Shown piece after piece: positions 1-10,067 of a DNA stretch of 64,000 bases. Both the position numbers and the translations under genes were made by a program. Origin of the DNA: Fragum whitleyi (taxonomy: Eukaryota; Mollusca; Bivalvia; Cardiida; Cardiidae); the NCBI GenBank assembly GCA_948146395.1, contig OX411544.1, positions 56,137,360 to 56,201,359 of the forward strand, read 5' to 3'. The notes beneath the pieces are model-generated. The model was not told the DNA's origin and ran no database searches. It saw nothing but the letters and a program-made list of their open reading frames with translations. Every line of letters starts with the position of its first letter. Positions within the stretch are counted from its first letter, which is position 1.

Positions 1-46
1 ATACGGGATGTTATCATACGGATATTTGTATAGTTATAAGATAAAG
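1..46 (-). repeat. MITE family A, terminal fragment
   Basis: The first 46 bases are the reverse complement of the start of the repeat seen complete at 62476-62792 and also at 3655 and 25835 (TTATCTTATAACTAT followed by a GTGATAACA block). Only one end lies in the window. Confidence 0.6.
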
Positions 47-505
47 TGAGTTATCAGAAGCGACGGAACAACCTCCCAAACTACTGAAGAGTACTCTGGG
101 ATTGGATTTAATGCTGCCCGAGTGAGGGTAAACTGCAGTCTTTGCATTATTTGCAAAACTTTAGTTGCAGACACCAGGGGTCATTCCACTCTTAGCACAA
201 TGAAAAAGGTTATAGTTAACGTAGTGTATTACGTAATTGATTTGTTGAGTATCAGACGACCATGTGCCGATTGGGTGATAGACACTTGAATAACGGAACA
301 CTTGTGACTTAAACAGTTAAAGAATGATAAGCCAATCAAGTCCAGCGTGTTAAGAAAAATCACTCCGTGGTAAAAGTGTCTGTGTTACGGAAATGCCATA
401 GGGCGGACACAGCGCCAGTTACTCGAGGGATTATTGATATAGATACTTAAGACTGTCTATTCCAATGGCTGCACCGTAAAAAAGTACATAGAGAATAATA
501 TGTTT

Positions 506-601
506 ATGTCTTAAAATATCAATGTTATCTGGTCGAGGTTGGGAGGATTTATCATGACAAGGTTTTGCTGAGGATCAGATAACATTGATATTTTAAGACA
601 T
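506..601. repeat. Hairpin element with 26-bp perfect arms
   Basis: The 26-base arm 506-531 is the exact reverse complement of 576-601, around a 44-base loop. Related sequence recurs near 4030-4410, where the arm is interrupted by a MITE. The flank 710-787 (CCTGATATCA blocks) recurs at 4788-4860, so both belong to one larger repeat family. No coding content is seen. Confidence 0.75.
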
Positions 602-1128
602 TTACATATTATTCTATTTATCATGCAATCATTTTCCAGCGCTTTAATATAATAAAATCTTAAAAAATCAAAGAAATTACGTGTGAGTGTATGCAAATTG
701 TTTCTAAAAATAGACTACCTGATATCATGTTATGTTATCAGGCAGGCGATATCAGGTCAATACAGGCTTCATTACATGATAAAAAGGTTTTCCTATCAGT
801 AGTCAATAACATATTTGCGCCAAACAGTAGGAATGCATCTAGCAACGTCAATTCGCCAGATGACGTTACACCGCTGTTTCCGCCAAAAATGACGTCATTT
901 TTCAAGCGCCGATATCCAATACAAATTAACAAAATGGCTGCACAATAGGAATGATATAAGGTAGTTGTGAACATTTCAGTGTTTTTTTTTTTTTTGTTTT
1001 GTTTTTTTTTTAAAGCACCATTAGCCGAATTATCAAAATAGTGTATAATATTGCTTTAAAGAACATTTATTCTATGTTTGTTTCAGGTTACAATCGTCGT
1101 TTGAATATCAGGAAATCGGGGTTTAAAC

Positions 1129-1155
1129 ATGGGATGTGCATGGGGTCTACACTGA
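1129..1155 (+). other. Overlapping upstream ORF at the ancestral start of gene 1
   Basis: ATG at 1129 sits in the context TTTAAACATGGGATGT, shared with the start of gene 2 (7902). In this copy it encodes only MGCAWGLH and stops at TGA 1153-1155. It overlaps the inferred start at 1140, so ribosomes would need to bypass it. Confidence 0.5.
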
Positions 1156-3298
1156 CAGAACCTTGCAGTAAGTGGAAATTTTACTTTGTTTTGCTAATTG
1201 TATTCTGCGATATCATTCACTTGAAAGCGCGGCTGGTTAAGCCGTGACGAAATTTAGCGAGTTTACTTTCCAATATTTTTGTTTCTTTTAAATTATTTGA
1301 CAACTATCATAAAAGCATGTGAATAACTCTATTCTGAATCACAAAGGATTGGTATGCTGAGCGAAAGTCTCCGAATAATAAAAAAAGTAAACTGGCCTAA
1401 TTACGTCACGGCTAAGCCACGCCCTGCCTGGTCATTTATTACGCAGTATAGAATATTAACAATGATGTTTTCGAATCCTCTATTTTCGATATATCTAATT
1501 TGGATGCAAAGCAAATTAAATGACTCGCTAGTCGATTGCTCGGTGCCAAACAGTTGTAACTGCCTAAATGTGTTTAGGCAGTTACAATAGTTTAGCGCCG
1601 AGGCATCGAAATACTCGATCTCAATTTATTTTTCGTTTTAATTGAGTAAGCCTATAGGTTCTATCTATATATACTGCCTAACTCCCCTTTCGGGTTTGCG
1701 TGCTTTCAGCATATTTTATTGTTGGGTTACCACATCCACGCAACAAGGGTTATAACCAGAAAAAGTGTAACATGTATATGATATGTTATTTAAAATAGGC
1801 GTTGTTCAAGATTGGAGAGACGAAAAATTCCTTGAGTGCCTTTACTATCAATAAATTAAGGACAGAAAAAAGTCAGCTTTACAAAACATGGAAAAATGTA
1901 CCATTCCTTTTTTGTCGATTCCCGAGTAGATTTTTTTCTGAAAGAAAAAAGTTTTGAGCGATCGAACATATCGGTATTATTTATAAATGCTCATGATCGA
2001 AAGGGCTGCTGAAGAAGAACGAAAAAAGTATAAGACATCGGGATTAGAACCCGGGCTGTTCCCGAGGCTTACAGTATGATACCATTGCCCTCCTGGGGCT
2101 CACACAAGTTATCTGGTTATTTATTAATATAAATTTAAAATTTGGGTCTTAATACCAAGCAGAATACTAGGGCCGAGCACAAGAGCTTGTTAGATTTACA
2201 CAAAGTATGACAATAAAACGATTTTCAATAGGTTACCTAATTTGCTAAGTATATAAAAGACGAACCGATTGATATAACTATGGTAAATCTCAAACATTCA
2301 AAAATGACGTTCGTCTCGTTGAAGAGATAGTCCTGCACAAACTGAGTAAACAGGTAACACAATGTACGCAACATCGCAGTTTTTCGATTTATCATCCATC
2401 TCCGCTATCTTTTTATGTGTGTGTGAGTGTGTGTTTTGATAAACTCATATTTGTTTTATCTTATATCTATGGCAATCAGATACTCAAATGTGACCAGTCA
2501 TGCGAAAAGAGACCATCTGGGAACTCTATAAGATAAATATTTCAAAAAGAGTTAGGGTCCAGCATGGGTCAACCAGAGGTCGCATTTGAAAACTTCTTTC
2601 ACTGAAAGGTAGATTGAACATTCTAGATTCAGAAAATAAGCACATTGCGAAAAGTTTCGACCCTAGTCAGTCTGCGCAATCCGCGCAGTCTGACTAGGGT
2701 CGACACTTTACGCACTACCCAGATTGTCTTTTTTCACGTGATGGGTCAAATATACATGTACCTCTTTTTGTTTACTTCAACTGTATTATTTTTCCGAGCT
2801 TGAATTACGGAATTCCCATGGTGCCTATTTTGCAAGACCGATAACGTTTCAAGGGCGTAACTCCCATAACGCAATTTACGCAAGCGCGTAAAGGAAATGA
2901 TCATCTGTTTAAAAATATCTTTGATGAATGATAATATTATCGAAACTACAGCTTGTTCAATGTTTTGATTATTCACCAACGTTCAAATCAGAGAAAAGGG
3001 ATTGGGCGGAGGGCATTCATCTTTTGTCAAAGTTCTCGCATCACCATTTACGTATATATTCTTTAGTTGTCGCCTTCTGAGTGCGTATAAATTTCTATGT
3101 CATAGATACGTCTATGCTTTTATTTTAGCAGTTCGTGGTGGAGGTGGTGGCTGGGGAGGTGGTTATAATGGCGGTCATGGTGGTGGGCACGATGGATGTG
3201 GATGTGGATGTGGCGGTGGTGGTGGTGGTGGTGGTGGAGGCTGCGGTGGTGGTGGTTGCGGTGGTGGTGGCTGCGGTGGTGGTGGCTGTGGCGGATAG
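1140..3298 (+). CDS. Gene 1: putative N-myristoylated glycine-rich protein, two coding exons
   Basis: The coding exons are 1140-1167 and 3129-3298, giving 65 residues. The donor is GTAAGT at 1168, the acceptor is TTTTATTTTAG ending at 3128, and the intron is phase 1. Exon 1 reads MGSTLTEPC, which fits the N-myristoylation consensus (Gly2, small residue 3, Thr6). Exon 2 is Gly-rich, has one Trp in GWGGGYNGG, then HGGGHDG, and ends with regularly spaced C-G-G-G-G repeats before TAG. An upstream ATG at 1129 is the position conserved with gene 2. Here a 2-base insertion makes that frame stop after 8 codons, so the start used is inferred to be the second ATG, which has a weaker -3 context. A 3' splice-like site (TTTGTTTCAG, ending 1086) precedes the start and suggests a 5' UTR intron. 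No signal peptide or membrane segment is seen. The family is not recognised. It may be a weakly translated copy or an early pseudogene. Confidence 0.55.
1541..1602. repeat. Hairpin repeat in gene 1 intron
   Basis: TTGTAACTGCCTAAA (1554-1568) is inverted at 1573-1587, with further imperfect pairing outside (CGGTGCCAAAC against GTTTAGCGCCG). A diverged relative lies at about 12138-12195 (GTGCCTATTAATG, then AGGCACTTACAA). Confidence 0.65.
2036..2105 (-). repeat. Degenerate tRNA-like sequence (SINE head or tRNA pseudogene)
   Basis: The minus strand carries a B-box-like GGGTTCTAATCCC preceded by a degenerate A-box region. The acceptor arms do not pair well, so this is not a functional tRNA gene. 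It lies in the gene 1 intron. Confidence 0.4.
2491..2748. repeat. MITE family C (TGACC..GGTCA inverted ends)
   Basis: It starts TGACCAGTCATGCGAAAAG and ends with the inverted CACGTGATGGGTCA. It contains an internal palindrome, GTCAGTCTGCGCAATC followed by its inverse. Relatives are at 31977-32265 and 63690-64000. It lies within the gene 1 intron. Confidence 0.7.
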
Positions 3299-3654
3299 GC
3301 CTAATCAAAACTCGTTTTATACTTTTCCACGGACTTCAACTTATCTTAACGCTTCTTTTTCGTTTTGTGAATTAAATAATCTTACTGCTGCTATTTAGAA
3401 ATGTTTTCAAATTCATAATTATAATTATACGAGAAGATCTATAGATTAAAACGTTTAAGTTTAAATAATTGGATGATATTTGTTCCTTTCCTATGACCAG
3501 ATGACGAAATTTAAGACATTTCCAATTAAAAGATGTCAAAGACTACATTTTTCACGTCATGATTCTTTAGAATGAATGCGCCTCAAGCGCATCTATTGCA
3601 GCGGTATAAAAATATGTATTATCTCCACTTGCCCGATACAAGTAGGATATAATT

Positions 3655-4117
3655 ATTTATCTTATAACTATAGCAATATCTGTATGATAACACCCCGCAT
3701 GATATTTTTTATGATATCACAGTTATTTTTAGAACAAAGATATAATGTGGTTATTTTTAGAAACTTGCATTTCAGTAAGAAACATCGTCGTAAACAAGAC
3801 AAAAAGAGGTTATAAGATAAATATAATACGTACTAAGTGTATTGTAAGAAAAAATATCTAACTCGGTAGTGAAAATTGATTATTGTCTCGGCAGAGCCTC
3901 GACAATGATCAATTCTCCCAACCTCATTAGATTTTTTTTCATATAATACACTAAGTACGTATTATATATATATTTGCCCAGTATCAAAATGAACTTGTTT
4001 GTAAATATAGAATAACAACAGTTAGTGTCTTGAAATACCAATATTATCTTGTCGAGGTTGGAAGAATGTATCATGACGAGGCTCGGCGAAGTCGTGATAA
4101 TTTCTCACTGCCGAGAC
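3655..4117. repeat. MITE family A and related palindromes, interrupted by a younger MITE
   Basis: It contains TTATCTTATAACTAT, the GTGATAACA-like block and the palindrome ATTGTCTCGGCAGAGCCTCG at about 3883-3902, which recurs at 27650 and 62700. It continues past the MITE at 4118-4386 with GATAGCATTGATATTTTAAG, matching the hairpin arm at 576-601. Confidence 0.55.
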
Positions 4118-4386
4118 CAGAGGTGCGTTCGTTAGAGCGAGGTTCTCAAGATTCTTATTAAGATTTTTAAGATAAAGCGTTTGGTAGAGCGAGATTTTTA
4201 AATGGCTAAATAAGAATCTTAAGATATCTCAATAAGAAAATGTAGATGGTTTTGCAATGGCTTAAATCGAGTAGTCATCACGACGTCGAATATTTTTCAC
4301 TCAAAATATCTAAAATCGTTTATCATAACCTAATAAAAATCTTATTTAGCTGGATTTTTCATCTCGCCCTAACGAACGCACCTCTG
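4118..4386. repeat. MITE family D, copy 1
   Basis: Its terminal inverted repeats begin CAGAGGTGCGTTCGTTAGAG on the left and end CTAACGAACGCACCTCTG on the right. It is 269 bp and noncoding, and it is inserted into the older palindromic repeat. Confidence 0.8.
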
Positions 4387-4483
4387 ATAGCATTGATATT
4401 TTAAGACACTTAAATATTATTTAATTTATCTTGAAACCTTTTTTTTGCTAAATTATAATCAATCCTCAGAAGTCATAGAAATT

Positions 4484-4756
4484 CAGAGGTGCGTTCGTTA
4501 GAGCAAGATTCTTAAGACTCTTACTAAGATTTTTAAGATAAAGCGTTCGGTAGAGCGAGATTTTTAAGCGGCTAAATAAGAATATTAAAATATCTGAATG
4601 AAGAAACGAAGATGGTTTTGCATTGGCTTAAAATGAGTAGTCATGCCGACGTCAAATGTTTTCACTCAAAATATCGAAAATCGTTCATTATGACGTCTTT
4701 TAAAAAAATTCTTATTTAGCTGGATTTTTCATCTCGCCCTAACGAACGCACCTCAG
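4484..4756. repeat. MITE family D, copy 2
   Basis: A second copy lies about 100 bp away with the same inverted ends (CAGAGGTGCGTTCGTTAGAG and CTAACGAACGCACCTCAG). A single left-end fragment also lies at about 10896-10925. Confidence 0.8.
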
Positions 4757-4897
4757 ATGAAAGTGTAAGCCTTTTTTTAAAAAAACAGACTGCCTGATAT
4801 CAGGTTATGTTATCAGGCTGATGATATCATGTAATTGCTGGCTTCATTGCATGATAAAGATGAATAAATGTTAATTTAGGAAAATATTGTTGTAGAT

Positions 4898-5100
4898 TCA
4901 GTTAAAAACACGTGGAATTGATAAGATTACTGATTTTGGAATAATTTGGAAATAAAATCGAATGAGTGTGTGGAGAGATTTTTGAGTGAATTTAATGGGG
5001 GTGATCCAAATATCGCAAATTTTGTTCAGGGTGAACAAAATTAGCGATGTTTATTACCTCGCTTTATATGCACACGAGTTCGATAAAGTTTAACAAATAT
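4898..5100. repeat. MITE family E, partial copy
   Basis: It shares GAATGAGTGTGTGGAGAGAT, TTGTTCAGGGTGAACAAAAT and the TTTATTACCTCGCTTTATAT stretch with full copies at 37174-37613 and 42092-42535. The right half is absent. Confidence 0.6.
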
Positions 5101-5539
5101 GAGCTAGCTTTCTCTGCAAACTTGTAGATAATCCTTCATAAGGAGAATACAAAGCATACAATAAAAGCTATCAAATGATAAGGTGGGTGTGCTAGGTGAA
5201 ACAAGGGTGAATTGTTATGTGAAGGTCTGTGAGGAACTGAAAGTAATAAAAAATTGTGAAAAGTTAAGTAGGGACCAAAAGATTCAAAGACTCTAGGCAA
5301 CATACCACCAAGCGGGCCACTTAGAATTTACTTTATACTTATACATCATAACAATCAGGGGACTGTTTTTCTAAACATCTTAAGATCATTTTTTTGCGTA
5401 AGTAAAAAAATTAAGCTGCTTCTACAGTAGTAACTTAATATTGAATTCTAAAGACGGTTCTAATGAGATGTTGCAAGGCAGAATCTAACACTCAATGACA
5501 AGAGGACCCCGGGGGCCCTAAATCGGTCACCTGATATTT

Positions 5540-6500
5540 TAAGTAAATTATCATTAAGACTCCTTTTCCTGTGTTATGGCATGAATCCTTCCCATTTTCA
5601 TCATGGTTCATTCTTGTGACCTGGCAAACATTTTGTCCAAGTTTCATGAAGATTGGACCATATTTGTGGCGTCTGGAGCTCTTACAAGAAAATTGTCATT
5701 AAGTCCTCGTTTCCTGTGATATTTTCGGTAGGGTTCATCCTTGAGAACTGACAAATATTCTGACCAAGTTTGATGAAGATTGGGCCATATTTGTGGCTTC
5801 TAGAGTGTAAACAAGAAAATTATCATTTAAGCCCCTTTTCCCATGATAAGGGACCACTCAAGGAATATTTCTGCCAAGTTTGGTTGATTTTGACTCAAAA
5901 GTTTGAGAGATGTCGTTTAAAGAAATTGTTGTCAAAATCGTCATTAAGGCCACTCTTTCTATGAAGTGGCACGGATCCTTCCCATAAACAATAGAGTTCT
6001 TCCTCGTGACCTAGCAAACATTCTGACAAAGTTTCATGAAGATTGGAAATATTTGTGGCTTCTAGAGTGTAAACAAGAAAATTGTCATTAAGACCCCTTT
6101 CTCCGTGATATGGCACGGATCCTTTCCACTTTAGCAATTTTTACAAGGGACTTCCCAAGGAATATTTCTGCCAAGTTTGTTTGATTTTAGACGTTTAGGA
6201 GGAGATGTCGTTTAAAGAAATTGTTGACGCCGTGACGGACAGACGAACAGATTGACAGACGGACGCCGGACACTTATGTCATATAGGCCCCTTTTCCTGT
6301 GATATGGCATGGATCCTTCCCATTTTCAATAGACTGCACCCTTGTAACCTGATAAATATTCTGTCAAAGTTTCATCAAGATTCGGCAATATTTATGGCCT
6401 TTAGAGTAAAAACACTTTTAAAAGTTTTTTGACGTCCAACGACGCACGAATCGCGACGAACGACGGACATTCAACGATCACAAAATCTCACCTTATGAAC
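5540..6500 (+). repeat. Imperfect tandem repeat of a ~150-280-bp unit
   Basis: The phrases 'aagtttcatgaagattgg', 'gtgatatggcatggatcc' and 'acaagaaaattgtcattaag' recur four to five times between 5540 and 6420, with variable spacing. No open frame spans it; the short frames inside are incidental. Confidence 0.65.
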
Positions 6501-6766
6501 ATTGTGCTCAGGTGAGCTAAAGATGTACTCTTGCTTTTCACGTAGGTGCACGTGCAAAGAGGGGTAAAAACTTGTCAAACGTTTTTCGAAAGTTCTCAAT
6601 CTTAACACAGGGCTCGACTTCGATTAACATTTCCAACTTAGCTAGCTACACCAAGAAGAGCCGCCTTAGATTTCTTTGATAAGCAAGGAAAACCTTGATT
6701 TAAAATGAAAATATACTGAGGTAAATAACTATCGTTCACTCAATGCAAATATCTTCGTTCCCCGAC

Positions 6767-6972
6767 TGCGGCGCTCATTCTTTCTGACTTCTTGTCTGCC
6801 ACTAATAGGTTTATAATCGTTAACATATGTGGGATAGCAGCTGGGGGCTAAGAATGGGTGTAATGGTAGAACAGGTGTGAGCTATACTATGAATCATTTG
6901 TTAGGTGCTCCAGCCACCCGAAAGAAAGCTGAAAGCGGCGTTAAACACCATTCAAATAAACAACAAAAAAAC
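6767..6972 (+). repeat. tRNA-derived SINE, 5'-truncated
   Basis: The central domain (TCTGACTTCTTGTCTGCC, then GTGGGATAGCAGCTGGGGGC) and the tail GAAAGCGGCGTTAAACACCA followed by an A/C-rich end match the fuller SINE at 20120-20416. Other fragments are at 12918-13125, 24520-24565 and 25685-25780. Confidence 0.7.
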
Positions 6973-7012
6973 CTTAACATTTCAACGTTATTATTTTGGG
7001 CGCATGATACTA

Positions 7013-7713
7013 GTACAAATCAACCACGCTACATTGCAAGTGACGTCACTTTTTGTTTACTTTTCAAAGGCAATGTTGAAATTATATTGTTATACAACCC
7101 ACTTCGGAATAACTGTCGTAATTAGCGTAATCGGTAACGCACCTTAGTCTTGGTAACGTGCTTCAAGGGTTCGTATCGGCGCAAAAGTTTTTTTTTTTCT
7201 TTTTCACAAATTCAAGATTCAAAACTTGATGAATTGTATTAGCAGTAGCAATTTTACACGAAACGATTTAAAAAAACAAATCGCTTCCATTTTTGTGATA
7301 TTTATTAATACATGTGTATGAGTTGAAAATAGAAAAATATGGCAATACTGACACATCAGTAGAGGAAAAAAAATAAGATGAAAAGTTTTCTTACACATGT
7401 AACGAATAAACGAGTCAATTTTACAATTATGGATTTAATTATTTTCTAATTCGAAAATACACCAAAAAAAAAAAAAAAAAAAAGATAACATTACAAAAAA
7501 GATGTAATCTGAGGAGTTTCGAACCTCAATATTAAATATCATTTTTCTCTAGAGGGGCGGAGACGATGTCCGAACATGCTAACTACCTGAGCTATTTTCC
7601 CATTTGACAAATCCGTGTGTTTTTACTAGTTATTAGATCTTATATTTCACATAGCAATAAAATGATAAACAAATTATGACGTCACTTGCAATGTTGGTCG
7701 GTCGGACTGTACT
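7013..7713. mobile_element. Non-autonomous inverted-repeat element carrying CRE-like ends, upstream of gene 2
   Basis: CATTGCAAGTGACGTC at about 7032-7047 is inverted at about 7680-7695, with imperfect extension outward to GTAC on both sides. Inside is a degenerate tRNA-like block (7506-7600, minus strand: B-box GAGGTTCGAAACTC, A-box TAGCTCAGGTAG). Its right end lies about 35 bp from a TATAAATA at 7749. TGACGTCA resembles a CREB/ATF site; a promoter role is inference. Confidence 0.5.
7506..7600 (-). repeat. Degenerate tRNA-like sequence
   Basis: On the minus strand, TAGCTCAGGTAG (A box) is followed about 60 bases later by GAGGTTCGAAACTC (B box). The spacer is longer than in a normal tRNA and the acceptor arms do not pair, so it is probably a pol III-derived repeat head. 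Confidence 0.4.
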
Positions 7714-7748
7714 CGTAACTAAGTAAACACCGCGGTTGGTCTATTAAA

Positions 7749-7756
7749 TATAAATA
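7749..7756 (+). promoter_or_regulatory. Candidate TATA box of gene 2
   Basis: TATAAATA lies about 30 bp before the conserved block at 7774-7794 and 146 bp before the ATG of gene 2. The spacing fits a TATA box. No transcript supports it. Confidence 0.35.
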
Positions 7757-7773
7757 GATGTTTTATTCTTGTC

Positions 7774-7794
7774 TTTTAATGGCATCGAACAAAA
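7774..7794 (+). promoter_or_regulatory. Conserved 5' leader block of gene 2
   Basis: TTTAATGGCATCGAACAAAA resembles TTTAAATGGCTTCGAACAGA upstream of gene 3 (12385-12404). Both lie about 120-140 bp before the respective ATG. The shared ATG-GC-N-TCG-AAC would start a short upstream ORF: 22 codons in gene 2 and 6 in gene 3. This suggests a common leader inherited by duplication. Confidence 0.45.
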
Positions 7795-7901
7795 CGTATT
7801 GGATAACACTATTCAATAATATCAAACAAGATCAGGGTGATACATGAATTTATTTTAGATTTTTTCATTGTTGCGGTCTTTAGGATTTTCGGGATTTAAA
7901 C

Positions 7902-10067
7902 ATGGGATGTTCAGGATCTACACAATCAGGCACTCGCAGACCCGCTCATAAGAGTAAGTGTATACTTTTATGTTTCTCTCACAGTAGGTAACATCGTGAA
8001 ATTGACACCTCGATCAAAATCATTCTACATCACAAACTCAACGTTCCATTCATTCATTCCAAATAGTCACTCAAACAATTCGAAAATGCTCCAAGATCAT
8101 TATTTTAATCAAATCGACCTGATCATTGCACAATTGTATTTTCAAAATATGGTTTCAAAGCGTCTGATAACTCCGAAAAAATGCACAAGCAGGAAAATAC
8201 ACTTGTTTATTAAATAGGAGGTAACATATTATCCCTAATTTTAGCCCATTCAAAACTGGTTCCCCCACTCATTCAATTTCATTCCGATATCATTCCAAAA
8301 TCATTCACCTCGTCGTTTTCACGATGTTATTATTTATACAATAGGGACCATGGGGAAACTTCTTGAAATAATAAATGAAAAGGAAATTATATATGAACAT
8401 GTGCGCGACATTTCCAACAATTTCAAATGTGCGTGAGGCGCAAACATTGAGCAGCGTAGACAGCCACCTACTGTAAATATAATGTTACCTGATGGTGTAC
8501 AAGTACTTTGTGTTCTTATCTATATACCAAGCACATAGTGAAGACTCTGGTCAGACTGTGCGGAAGCACAGGCTGGTCAGAGTGTTTGCTATATACATAT
8601 ATGAAATTGTTGGAAATCTCACGCAAAGGCTCATATGATATACGCTGACTGCAGAATGTGTTGAGTTCCTACCTTGTACAGTCTAGGGATGGTAGGCCTA
8701 AGTAATTTTATACTTGAGAATCATCGCGGAGAAAGGGCAAATTAACTTAGTACAGGCAATTTCACATGTTCACACAATGCTTCCCAGCGCTTAGGATGAC
8801 TTCTTTTAGACAATTATACCCAATTGTCCATGTAGCCTGTAGCCTCTTTCAATATTTAACCAAATTTACGACAGGAAAGAAAAAAAACCCCAATTTATTC
8901 TGAGAAACTGAAATTGTCCGCAAAAAAGACACCCGAGTATTGAGAAAAAAGTGTTTTTAAAAAAAAATAAAAAGAAAATGCTTGACTCAGCACGTTCTTC
9001 ATTGAAAACAATATTTGTACTCTTTGATATAAACTTTAGGCAAATTTGATCTCTTCGAACTCTTAAGTACCATTCCAAGATTTTCCTGGGAGTATTTTGT
9101 GTGTGTGTGTGTGTGTTTTTTTGTCAATGGACAAATGGCTTCCATGCATGTTTTTGTCCGCAGGTAGAAGGCTCGTTTCGGAAAAGTCGAACATGGGATT
9201 TCTACATCCCCGATAAGGCATTGACCCAATCAGGTCCCCTTGGAGATTCTATGGAATAGACCTCGGGAATAATAAGGGTGTAGCCATAAAGCAGGTCATG
9301 TCACACGTGGTTTTTTTATGACGTCACAAACATTACTGAAGATGACGTTGCGAAAATAAAATCAGCGTTAAGTTAAAATCAGACATAGTTCAAATTGAAA
9401 ACCAAACGCAGTGTTTTACTGCGCTTTGTTTTCAAATTACAACATGCCAAAACGATCTCCACAGACGAAAGGAAAGCCTTAAAGGAAGTTGTTATTCCTC
9501 AAGCGTATTGAACAAAGTACCGCCAGAAGCCGAAATACCTATAATTTGCACCCAAAATCACTACACTTTCGTCCGAGGTACCTTCCAGTTTACGGAAAGG
9601 TGTGATCGATGTTCCGAATGGTACTGTCCTTCTCAAGAGCCTATGCCCTCAAAGTCTGAACTTTATCGATTCTTTCCAATTACCTATCAGTAGAATGTGA
9701 TATGTAAGCCATTTGTTTTCCGGCTCCAAGTAAACACCAACGCAGTTGGGTAATTGTATAGTGCACTTAATCGAATTAAGGGTAAAGACTATACCCCAAA
9801 CCTCATTTTACTTTTGCTGAATATAATCGTTCTTTTATTTATTTATAGTTATTTACAGGATTTGTCATAGTGTCTTTTTTTCTTGACCGATGTTGTTGTA
9901 TTTTTGCAGGTGCAGGTGGTGGTGGCGGTAGTGGCGGGGACTGGGGCGGCGATCATGATGGTGGCCATGATGGGGGCGGTGACGCCGGCGGGGATGGTGG
10001 CGGTGGTGGTTGTGGTGGTGGCGGCGGTGGCTGTGGCGGGGGAGGCGGTTGTGGTGGCGGTGGCTAA
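7902..10067 (+). CDS. Gene 2: putative N-myristoylated glycine-rich protein, two coding exons
   Basis: The coding exons are 7902-7953 and 9910-10067, giving 69 residues. The donor is GTAAGTG at 7954, the acceptor is ATTTTTGCAG ending at 9909, and the intron is phase 1. A second in-phase AG six bases later could give a two-residue-shorter form. Exon 1 reads MGCSGSTQSGTRRPAHK: Gly2, Cys3 and Ser6 fit dual acylation (myristoyl plus palmitoyl), followed by basic residues. Exon 2 reads SAGGGGGSGGDWGGDHDGGH at its start, then GG/D repeats, then three Cys separated by 5-6 Gly, ending CGGGG and TAA. It has one Trp. The start context is AAACATGG, close to optimal. A CTTTAG splice-like site ends at 7883, 18 bases before the ATG. 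The family is unknown to me; membrane anchoring is inferred from the N-terminus. Confidence 0.7.
7981..8333. repeat. MITE family E, full-length variant in gene 2 intron
   Basis: Its left end ACATCGTGAAATTGACAC is mirrored by the right end CGTTTTCACGATGTTAT. The body has CATTCATTC-rich arms. The same family occurs at 18845 (split by a large transposon), 37174 and 42092. The ORFs inside are shadows. Confidence 0.7.
8391..8638. repeat. MITE family F
   Basis: GACATTTCCAACAATTTCAA at the left is inverted as GAAATTGTTGGAAATCTCAC at the right. The centre has the palindrome GGTCAGACTGTGCGGAAGCA with an inverted partner. Relatives lie at 14915-15150 and 32268-32425. Confidence 0.65.
9225..9700 (+). 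repeat. Dispersed repeat G, copy 1 (decayed ORF)
   Basis: It shares an order of blocks with 30195-30560 and, inverted, 17095-17520: GATTCTATGGAATAGACC, then ATGACGTCACAAA, then TTTTACTGCG and AATATGCCAAAA-like sequence. A short ORF begins MPKRSPQTKGKP here and MPKKSPKTIGK at 30414, so the repeat probably came from a once-coding element. A 61-codon frame at 9508 has CDRCSEWYC but no recognised family. It lies in the gene 2 intron. Confidence 0.5.

Noticed and set aside
3120..3398. Val-rich + and His-rich - frames over the gene 1 Gly exon
   Set aside because: Shadows of the GGT repeat. The same is true at 9849-10128 and 36756-36984.
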